Part shown: one piece after another, positions 1-5,617 of the stretch | Layout of the letters: each line of letters starts with the position of its first letter | Position numbering within the stretch: position 1 is the first letter of the stretch | Source of the DNA: CAYXOX01 sp964466745 | GTDB lineage: Bacteria; Pseudomonadota; Alphaproteobacteria; Rhodobacterales; Rhodobacteraceae | Reading direction: 5' to 3' | DNA length: 14,250 nucleotides | NCBI GenBank assembly: GCA_964466745.1 | Contig: CAYXOX010000072.1 | Span: 1 to 14,250 of the forward strand | The notes under the pieces: model-generated | Told to the model about the DNA's origin: nothing | What the model saw: the letters and a program-made list of their open reading frames with translations, nothing else | Database searches by the model: none | Position numbers and translations under genes: made by a program

Positions 1-302
1 CCGCCAAGCCAGCGGTGGTTCATGTAGTACTGCGCGCATTTCTCCGCGGCCTCGGCCAGCGGGCGCTGCGCCTGGCGCTTGGTGCCCACGAAGAGCACGC
101 GCCCGCCCTTGGCCACCGTCTCGCGGATGGCGTTGAGCGCGGCGTCGAGCATCGGCACCGTCTGCGTCAGGTCGATGATGTGGATGCCGTTGCGGTCGCC
201 GTAGATGAACTCGCCCATGCGGGGGTTCCAGCGCTGCGTCTGGTGGCCGAAGTGAACGCCGGCCTCGAGCAGCTGGCGCATGGTGAACTCGGGAAGAGCC
301 AT
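1..302 (-). CDS. rpsB: 30S ribosomal protein S2 (partial, N-terminal part)
   Basis: Structural protein of the small ribosomal subunit. Only the first 100 residues lie in the window; the gene continues past base 1. The N-terminus MALPEFTMRQLLEAGVHFGH followed by QTQRWNPRM, IHIIDL and VLFVGTKRQA is diagnostic of bacterial S2. The ATG at 302-300 is preceded on the minus strand by an AAGGA Shine-Dalgarno about 8 bases upstream, which fixes the start. In most bacteria tsf (elongation factor Ts) follows rpsB, which would put it outside the window. A leader of about 125 bases with a hairpin and a probable promoter lies between this gene and the end of the neighbouring membrane-protein gene. No oddities are seen in the visible part. 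Confidence 0.97.
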   Translation of the reverse strand, partial: MALPEFTMRQLLEAGVHFGHQTQRWNPRMGEFIYGDRNGIHIIDLTQTVPMLDAALNAIRETVAKGGRVLFVGTKRQAQRPLAEAAEKCAQYYMNHRWLG

Positions 303-371
303 GCCGTATTCCTTTCCGGTTTCGATCCTCGGCGGGGCAGAACGCGCGGGCCTGCTGCCCGTGCAACCGGC

Positions 372-401
372 GGACCCTCGGGGATGTCTCCCCCTCGGGC
401 C
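372..401 (-). other. Hairpin in the rpsB mRNA leader
   Basis: In the minus-strand transcript, GGGGA (393-389) pairs with TCCCC (384-380) around a 4-base loop. A symmetric 3x3 internal loop (394-396 against 377-379) follows, then a second helix of 397-401 with 372-376 that has one mismatch. The hairpin sits about 70 bases upstream of the rpsB start. Ribosomal protein S2 represses its own operon through leader RNA in some bacteria, so this could be a regulatory element, but I do not recognise a described motif. Confidence 0.35.
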
Positions 402-428
402 CAGAACCCCGCCTGTGAAGTGCGCGCT

Positions 429-457
429 GCCCTAGCGCAGCCGCGTCCGCTTGGCAA
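429..457 (-). promoter_or_regulatory. Candidate sigma-70 promoter of rpsB
   Basis: On the minus strand TTGCCA (457-452) is followed by a 17-base spacer and TAGGGC (434-429). It lies about 130 bases upstream of rpsB and just past the stop of the upstream membrane-protein gene (469). The -10 box is weak, so this is a position-based inference. Confidence 0.35.
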
Positions 458-468
458 GACCGCAGCGC

Positions 469-1632
469 TCAGGCGGCAAGTATCACGGCCGCGGCCAGCC
501 CGGCAGACAGCGCAACGCAGGCAAGCAGGCCCGGCACGGCGACGCGCCGGCGGTAGCCCGGCGTCTCGGCAAGCCGCCCGCCCACGGCCAGGAGCGCGGC
601 GGCGGCGGCCAGCGCCAGCAAGGTTCCGGCCGCGAACACAGGCGCGAGGCTTGCGACACGCGACGGGGCGCCGCCCTGCACGGCCAGCGCCAGCCAGGGG
701 GCCTGCAGGAGCCCGGCGGCCGCGGCGAGGCCCGCCCCGCCCCGCCGGGGCCCGCGCAGCCCGGCGAGGCCCGCCACGGCCACCGCGAGGGCCGCGAGGG
801 CCACGAAGGCAGCTCCCGCCGCCCCGCCCGCCGGCGCGGCGATCGCCAGGAGCGCAGCGCCCGCCGCCAGCGCGCCACCGTAGGCCCCCAGGCGCCCGGC
901 AACCGACGGCAGACGCGGAGACGGCAGCACGAGCGCCAGCAGCGCGAGCGCGGCGGCAAAGGCGGCGCCGAGCACCGGTAGCGGGCCGCCGCCCGGCGCG
1001 CCGAGCAAAAAGGGCGGGCTCAGGGCGCCCTCGGTGAGAAAGCCGGTATAGGCCTCGCCCTCGGGCATGCCCATCTGCCGCACCACCAGCGGCCCGTAGG
1101 CCGCCGCCCACCCGATCCGCAGCGTCTCGGCCCCGCGTGGAATGGCGGCGCTCAATCGCAGCACCGTCTGCCGCGAGAGCTCGGGGTTGCCGACCGGCGG
1201 GATCGCGATGTCTTCGAGAAGGATCTCGGGCGCGGGGCCCGCGGCGCCGAAATCGAGGGTGATGCCGCGGGCAAGCCCGGCCCATGCGCCGCGCAACTCC
1301 GCCTCCAGCGCGGGCGGCGCGAGGGCGCGCAGGCGGGTGTAGGCGGCCTTGGGGGCCTCCGGCGCGGTGTCGGTGTTGCTGTGGCGCGAAAGGTCGATGC
1401 CGCCCAGCATCGCTTCGAGATTGACGTCGACGAGCAGTTCCAGCCGGTCGCCCCTGCGCTCGAGATCGAGGATCGCGGGCGTCACCTCGTGGGCGGCCGC
1501 CTGCGCACCGGCGAGCGCCAGGGCGAGCGCCGCCGGGCGCAGCCTGCGCCGCCAACGGGCCGCCCGGTCCCGCGGGCGGCTTGACACCCGCCGCCCATGC
1601 ACCACCCCTATGCGCCGAAGGAGATCCCGCAT
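469..1632 (-). CDS. HupE/UreJ-like exported multi-spanning membrane protein
   Basis: Predicted 387 residues from the ATG at 1632. A long basic n-region and hydrophobic stretch (about residues 30-47) end in AGAQAAA, then HEVTPAILDLE begins the predicted mature protein. Residues about 48-215 look periplasmic and resemble the N-terminal domain of HupE/UreJ_2 proteins (HEVTPAIL near the start, LRIGWAAAYGPLVVRQ and YTGFL near its end). About six Ala/Leu-rich membrane segments follow to the C-terminus. HupE/UreJ proteins are linked to nickel or cobalt uptake, but the usual HIxxGxDH motif in the first membrane segment is not visible here, so metal transport is only a guess. The start is uncertain: GTG codons at 1605, 1602 and 1587 are alternatives, and none has a strong Shine-Dalgarno. 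It is divergent from the DUF4198-type gene and its ATG overlaps that gene's ATG. Confidence 0.72.
   Translation of the reverse strand: MRDLLRRIGVVHGRRVSSRPRDRAARWRRRLRPAALALALAGAQAAAHEVTPAILDLERRGDRLELLVDVNLEAMLGGIDLSRHSNTDTAPEAPKAAYTRLRALAPPALEAELRGAWAGLARGITLDFGAAGPAPEILLEDIAIPPVGNPELSRQTVLRLSAAIPRGAETLRIGWAAAYGPLVVRQMGMPEGEAYTGFLTEGALSPPFLLGAPGGGPLPVLGAAFAAALALLALVLPSPRLPSVAGRLGAYGGALAAGAALLAIAAPAGGAAGAAFVALAALAVAVAGLAGLRGPRRGGAGLAAAAGLLQAPWLALAVQGGAPSRVASLAPVFAAGTLLALAAAAALLAVGGRLAETPGYRRRVAVPGLLACVALSAGLAAAVILAA
1618..1623 (+). promoter_or_regulatory. Shine-Dalgarno AAGGAG fixing the DUF4198-type gene start
   Basis: AAGGAG is followed by a 7-base spacer to the ATG at 1631. This selects 1631 over an in-frame extension that begins at 1349 inside the divergent gene. 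A TTGACA that could serve as a -35 box lies at 1581-1586, but no good -10 is seen at the right spacing. Confidence 0.75.
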
Positions 1633-2527
1633 GCCCCAGTCCCTGCTCCAGTCCCTGCCCCGCGCCGTCACCCGCCGCGCATCCGTTTCCGCGGCCCCCC
1701 TGGTCGCCCGCAAGGCCCGGCGGGCCGCGATCCTGGCCGCCGGGCTGTTCCTAGCACCGCTCGCCGCCGAAGCCCACGAGGTCTGGATCGAGCCGGATGC
1801 CTGGATCTCCGCCCCCGGGGCGCCGCTTTCCGCCCGGGTCTTCAACGGCGAGTTCTTCGAGGGGATGGAACTGGCCTGGTTCCCCGACAGGTTTCCCCGC
1901 GCCGAGGTGGTGACAACGGCCCAAGCCGCCGTCATCGACGGTCGGCTGGGCGACCGACCCGCCCTTGCCGCCGCGCCCCTTGGCGAGGGCCTGCACATCT
2001 TCGTCGTCCGCTCCGGCGTCTCGCGGCTGGAGTACCGCTCGCTGGAAGCGTTCGAGTCCTTCGCCTCGCACAAGGGCTACCCGGATGCCGCGGCCGAGCA
2101 CCTCGCCGCCGGGCATCCCGAACAGGGGTTCGGCGAGCTCTACACGCGCTTTGCCAAGGCGCTGGTCGCCGTGGGCGCGGGCGAAGGGGCCGACAGGCGC
2201 ACCGGCCTCGAGGTGGAGATCACGGCGCTGGCGAACCCCTATCTGGAGGGCGCTTCAGGCGGGATCGAGGTGGAGGTCACCTACAAGGGCGCGCCCCGGG
2301 CCGGCGGGCAGCTGGAGGTCTTCGAGCGCGCGCCGGGCGGCGAAGTGACCGTGTTCACGCGGACGACCGATGCCGAGGGCCGCGCCACGGTGCCGGTAAG
2401 GCCCGGGCACGACTACCTGCTCGACCACGTGGTGCTGCGCGCGCCGGAGCCCGGCCTCGCGGCCGAGCGGCAGGCGGTGTGGGAAAGCCTCTGGGCCTCG
2501 CTCACCTTCAGCGTGCCGGCGCGGTAA
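1631..2527 (+). CDS. DUF4198-type periplasmic protein (possibly metal-uptake associated)
   Basis: 298 residues. The N-terminus has a long basic n-region (several Arg within residues 11-31), a hydrophobic core (about 32-45) and a likely signal peptidase site at AEA|HEV, so the mature protein would start at His49. The start HEVWIEPDAWIS is typical of DUF4198 proteins, some of which are periplasmic components accompanying nickel/cobalt transporters. The second half (about 200-265) reads as a beta-rich domain, with IEVEVTYKGAP, GQLEVFERAPGGEV and GRATVPVRPGHDYLLDHVVL, as in the C-terminal part of that family. Histidines are scattered through the mature part. The divergent neighbour also has an exported product starting HEV, which suggests they act together. 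The ligand is not determined by the sequence, and the family call rests on motif recall. Confidence 0.72.
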   Translation: MPQSLLQSLPRAVTRRASVSAAPLVARKARRAAILAAGLFLAPLAAEAHEVWIEPDAWISAPGAPLSARVFNGEFFEGMELAWFPDRFPRAEVVTTAQAAVIDGRLGDRPALAAAPLGEGLHIFVVRSGVSRLEYRSLEAFESFASHKGYPDAAAEHLAAGHPEQGFGELYTRFAKALVAVGAGEGADRRTGLEVEITALANPYLEGASGGIEVEVTYKGAPRAGGQLEVFERAPGGEVTVFTRTTDAEGRATVPVRPGHDYLLDHVVLRAPEPGLAAERQAVWESLWASLTFSVPAR

Positions 2528-2696
2528 GCGCGCCAGCGGCCCGCCGCGAGCGGCGCGGCGGCCCCGCCTCCGCCCGCCCCGCCCTGGGCGTCGCCAGCCT
2601 CCGTTCCGCGGGTTCTGCCGCTTTCGCCGCCCCGCGCGAGGGGGTGCGCGGCCCCGCCCGCTTGCGCCGCCCCGCGCCGGCGGCAATAAGCGGCCC
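2528..2696. other. Intergenic spacer with GC-rich hairpin
   Basis: 169 bases without a credible gene. CCGCGC (2632-2637) pairs with GCGCGG (2646-2651) around an 8-base loop. There is no T-run, so this is at best a weak terminator for the DUF4198-type gene. I see no clear promoter for psuK, and its Shine-Dalgarno is poor. Confidence 0.4.
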
Positions 2697-3590
2697 ATGA
2701 GCATCCGCCCCGACATCCTGTGCATCGGTTCCGTGCTGTGGGACATCATCGGCCGCGCCGAGCGGCCGATGGCGCATGGCGACGACCGGCCGGGGCGCAT
2801 CCGCCGCCAGCCCGGCGGGGTCGCGCTCAACATCGCGCTGGCGCTCAACCGTTTCGGGCTCACGCCGGCGCTTCTCAGCTCGGTCGGGCGCGATGCCGCG
2901 GGCACCGAGCTCCTGGCCTTCTGCGGCGCGCAGGGCCTCGTGACCGAGCATGTGCACGTCAGCCCGGACTGGCCCACCGATTGCTACATGGCGGTGGAGG
3001 ATACCGAGGGGCTCGTGGCCGCGCTGGCCGATGCCCACAGCCTCGAGGCCGCCGGCGCGGCCATCCTCGCGCCGCTGGCCGACGGCCGGCTGGGCAGTGC
3101 CGCGGCGCCCTATGCCGGCCCCGTGGCCCTCGACGGCAACCTCACCGAGGCGCTTCTGGCCGAGATCGTGGCAAGCCCGCTCTTCGCCGCCGCCGATCTG
3201 CGCGTCGCGCCGGCCTCGCCGGGAAAGGCCATGCGCCTGCGGCCGCTCCTGCGCCACGAGGGCGCCACGCTCTACGTGAACCTCTCGGAGGCCCGGCAGC
3301 TCTCGGGCACCGACGCGCCCTGCGCGGCAACCGCCGCCGAGGCGCTGCTCGCCGCCGGCGCCTCGCGCGTGGTGGTGACCGATGGCGGCAGGCTCGCCGC
3401 CAAGGCCGGCGCTTTCGGGGTGCTGCGCCAACTGCCGCCCCGGGTTTCCGTGGCCCAGGTGACCGGCGCGGGCGACACCTGCATGGCCGCCCATATCGCC
3501 GCCGAGCAGCGCGGGGCCGCCCCGGGCGAGGCCCTGCGCCACGCGGTGGAGACGGCCGCCGCCTTCGTTGCCGGGCGGACCGGGCCATGA
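2697..3590 (+). CDS. psuK: PfkB-family kinase, probable pseudouridine kinase
   Basis: 297 residues, a normal length for a PfkB/ribokinase-fold sugar or nucleoside kinase. Visible motifs are the first beta strand DILCIGSVLWDIIG (6-19), the substrate-side glycine pair GGVALN (40-45) and the C-terminal signature VTGAGDTCMAAH, with the catalytic base Asp at about residue 260. The specific call comes from context: its stop overlaps the start of psuG (ATGA, 3587-3590). In the known pathway PsuK phosphorylates pseudouridine to pseudouridine 5'-phosphate, which PsuG then splits. The ATG at 2697 has no strong Shine-Dalgarno, but no better in-frame start fits the conserved N-terminal strand. Another nucleoside or sugar substrate cannot be excluded from this protein alone. 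Confidence 0.85.
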   Translation: MSIRPDILCIGSVLWDIIGRAERPMAHGDDRPGRIRRQPGGVALNIALALNRFGLTPALLSSVGRDAAGTELLAFCGAQGLVTEHVHVSPDWPTDCYMAVEDTEGLVAALADAHSLEAAGAAILAPLADGRLGSAAAPYAGPVALDGNLTEALLAEIVASPLFAAADLRVAPASPGKAMRLRPLLRHEGATLYVNLSEARQLSGTDAPCAATAAEALLAAGASRVVVTDGGRLAAKAGAFGVLRQLPPRVSVAQVTGAGDTCMAAHIAAEQRGAAPGEALRHAVETAAAFVAGRTGP

Positions 3591-4525
3591 GCGCCGGGCC
3601 CGCCTCCGCGTCGCCGCTGGCGTTCTCGGGCGAGGTCGCGGCCGCGCGGGCCGCGGGGCGCCCGCTGGTGGCGCTCGAAAGCACGATCATCACCCACGGA
3701 ATGCCCTACCCGCAGAACCTCGAGACGGCGCGCGCCGTGGAAGCGGCGGTGCGGGCCGCCGGCGCCGTGCCGGCCACCATCGCCGCGATGGAGGGCCGGC
3801 TGCACATCGGCCTCGAGCCGGGGCAGCTGGAAACGCTCGCCCGAACGCCCGGCGCGATGAAGCTCTCTCGCGCCGATCTCTCCCTGTGCCTGGCCACCGG
3901 CCGCACGGGGGCCACCACCGTGGCCGCGACGATGATCGCCGCGCATCTCGCGGGCATCGACGTGTTCGCGACCGGCGGGATCGGCGGGGTCCACCGCGGC
4001 GCGGAGACGAGCTTCGACATCTCCGCCGATCTCGAGGAGCTGGCGCGCACCCCCGTCACCGTGGTGGCCGCGGGCGCGAAGGCGATACTCGATCTGCCCA
4101 AGACGCTGGAAGTGCTCGAAACCCGCGGGGTGCCCGTGATCGCCTTCGGGCAGGACGGCTTTCCGGCCTTCTGGTCGCGCGAGATGCCGGGGCTGGCCGC
4201 GCCGCTGCGGCTCGACAGCGCGCGCGAGATCGCGGCAAGCCACGCCATGCGCCGCCGCCTCGGCGTCGCGGGGGGGCAGCTGGTGGCCAACCCGATCCCC
4301 GCCGAGGCGGAGATCCCCCATGCGCGCCTCGCGCCGCTCATCGCGCAGGCCGAGGCCGACGCGCGGGACGCGGGCGTTTCGGGCAAGGCCGTCACGCCCT
4401 TCCTGCTCGGCCGGCTGCTGGAGCTGACGGGCGGCGAAAGCCTCGCGGCCAACATCGCTCTGGTGCTCAACAACGCCCGTCTCGCGGGCGAGATCGCACA
4501 GGAATTGAGCGCGATTTCCGCCTGA
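3587..4525 (+). CDS. psuG: Pseudouridine-5'-phosphate glycosidase
   Basis: 312 residues, the same length as E. coli PsuG (YeiN). The enzyme reversibly cleaves the C-C glycosidic bond of pseudouridine 5'-phosphate to uracil and ribose 5-phosphate. The active-site residues described for E. coli are all present at equivalent positions: Glu31 in LESTIITHG, Lys92 in GAMKLSRAD, Asp148 in FDISADL, and the Schiff-base Lys165 in AGAKAILDLPKT. The conserved blocks FATGGIGGVHRG and the C-terminal TPFLLGRLLELTGGESLAANIALVLNNA are also intact. The start at 3587 overlaps the psuK stop, which implies translational coupling in a two-gene operon. No pseudouridine transporter gene is adjacent. It appears complete and functional. 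Confidence 0.97.
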   Translation: MSAGPASASPLAFSGEVAAARAAGRPLVALESTIITHGMPYPQNLETARAVEAAVRAAGAVPATIAAMEGRLHIGLEPGQLETLARTPGAMKLSRADLSLCLATGRTGATTVAATMIAAHLAGIDVFATGGIGGVHRGAETSFDISADLEELARTPVTVVAAGAKAILDLPKTLEVLETRGVPVIAFGQDGFPAFWSREMPGLAAPLRLDSAREIAASHAMRRRLGVAGGQLVANPIPAEAEIPHARLAPLIAQAEADARDAGVSGKAVTPFLLGRLLELTGGESLAANIALVLNNARLAGEIAQELSAISA

Positions 4526-4549
4526 ACCCCGGGCGTCGGGTTTCGTGCG

Positions 4550-4578
4550 TTGTGATGGGCGCGCACCGCGACTACATG
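4550..4578 (+). promoter_or_regulatory. Candidate promoter of the DUF502 gene
   Basis: TTGTGA (4550-4555), a 17-base spacer and TACATG (4573-4578) lie in the 98-base gap after psuG, 46 bases before the DUF502 ATG. The match to sigma-70 boxes is moderate. Read-through from psuKG is equally possible. Confidence 0.3.
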
Positions 4579-4623
4579 ACTACGCGCAAACCCCACCGTC
4601 GGATTCGTGCGAGCGCCGGGACC

Positions 4624-5361
4624 ATGAGCACACCTTTCGATCCACAGGAGCCCAAGCGCCGCGGCGGCCTTTTCGCGGGGCTGCGCGCGAGCTTTCTGAC
4701 CGGGATCGTCGTCATCGCGCCCATCGGGCTGACCTTCTGGCTGCTCTGGACGGTGATCGGCTGGATCGACGGCGTGGTGCTGCCGCTGGTGCCCGCCCGG
4801 TTCCTGCCGGAGCAGTACATCGGGATCAACCTGCGCGGTGTGGGCGTGATCTTCTTCCTCGTGTTCACCGTGCTCATGGGGTGGATCGCGAAGGGGCTGA
4901 TCGGCCGCTCGCTGATCCGCTGGGCCGAGCACCTGGTGGACCGCACGCCCATCGTGCGCTCGATCTACAGCGGCGTGAAGCAGATCGCCGAAACGGTCTT
5001 CGCCCAGGCCGAGCGCAGCTTCGACAAGGCCTGCATGGTCGAGTACCCCCGCAAGGGGATCTGGGCCATCGGCTTCATCTCGACCACCGCGAAGGGCGAG
5101 ATCTCCCGTCACGGCCCGGCCGACGAGGAGATGATGAGCGTGTTCGTGCCCACCACGCCCAACCCCACCTCCGGTTTCCTGCTCTTCTTTCCCCGCAGCG
5201 ACGTCGTCGAACTCGAGATGTCGTTGGAGGATGCGGCCAAGCTGGTGATCTCGGCCGGGCTCGTCTATCCGAACGAGAAGAACCCGGCCGAGCCGCCCGA
5301 GCTGGAGGCCGCCGCCAGGGCCGCGGTTCCGCCCCGCCACGAGAAGGCGCCGGCCGGGTAA
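4624..5361 (+). CDS. DUF502 family inner-membrane protein
   Basis: 245 residues, typical for this family of unknown function found in many Gram-negative bacteria. Two membrane segments are visible at the N-terminus: about 24-46 (LTGIVVIAPIGLTFWLLW) and about 73-95 (GVGVIFFLVFTVLMGWIAKG). Then comes the family hallmark block VDRTPIVRSIYSGVKQIAETV and a soluble C-terminal part with VEYPRKGIWAIGFIS, VFVPTTPNPTSGFLLFFPRSDV, MSLEDAAKLVISAGLVYP. The protein ends in a low-complexity Ala/Glu/Pro tail. The ATG at 4624 (MSTPFDPQEP) is the usual type of start; an upstream in-frame ATG at 4554 would add an Arg-rich stretch not expected in the family. It shares strand with psuKG but no functional link is evident. 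Confidence 0.93.
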   Translation: MSTPFDPQEPKRRGGLFAGLRASFLTGIVVIAPIGLTFWLLWTVIGWIDGVVLPLVPARFLPEQYIGINLRGVGVIFFLVFTVLMGWIAKGLIGRSLIRWAEHLVDRTPIVRSIYSGVKQIAETVFAQAERSFDKACMVEYPRKGIWAIGFISTTAKGEISRHGPADEEMMSVFVPTTPNPTSGFLLFFPRSDVVELEMSLEDAAKLVISAGLVYPNEKNPAEPPELEAAARAAVPPRHEKAPAG

Positions 5362-5501
5362 CGCCCCGCCCGGCGGCCACGCACCGACGGCGCCTTCCGC
5401 TTTCGGGATGGTGCGGCGGCGGCCCTGCGGGCGCGGCGCGGGACGCGTTTCTTGGCGTGCGGGCACGCGGCAGGCCCTCTCTCGCCCGCGCGGCACGGCC
5501 G

Positions 5502-5557
5502 GAGCGAGGGGCGCTGCCCCTCGCGCTCCCCGAGGTATTTCGGGGCCAAAGTGGAGG
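5502..5557. repeat. REP-like double-hairpin intergenic element
   Basis: Two adjacent palindromes. The first has a perfect 9-bp stem, GCGAGGGGC (5504-5512) with GCCCCTCGC (5516-5524) around GCT. The second has a 6-bp stem, CCCCGA (5528-5533) with TCGGGG (5540-5545) around GGTATT. It ends GCCAAAGTGGAGG. The layout of a GGGGC-GCT-GCCCC hairpin followed by CCGAGGTATTT...CCAAAG resembles a dispersed extragenic element that I recall from Rhodobacteraceae genomes. It lies between the convergent DUF502 and TRAP genes, where such elements may also act as bidirectional terminators. Only one copy is seen in this window. Confidence 0.6.
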
Positions 5558-5584
5558 CGGGCGCGGGCCGGCGCGGCGCGATGC

Positions 5585-5613
5585 GCGCGCCGGGCGGGAG
5601 GCGCCGGGCGCGC
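5585..5613 (-). terminator. Terminator-like hairpin after the TRAP large permease
   Basis: GCGCGCC (5585-5591) pairs with GGCGCGC (5607-5613), starting 4 bases beyond the stop codon (5620-5618) on the minus strand. There is no T-run, so intrinsic termination is doubtful; the REP-like element follows further downstream. Confidence 0.35.
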
Positions 5614-5617
5614 AGGG

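Noticed and set aside
15..1037. Plus-strand open frames across rpsB and the HupE-like gene
   Set aside because: They are antisense to rpsB, which is certain, and turn into Arg/Pro/Ala low-complexity sequence.
2424..2433. ACCACGTGGT as a second parS-like site
   Set aside because: It shares only the central CACGTG with parS, lacks the TGTTT/AAACA arms, and lies inside the DUF4198-type gene.
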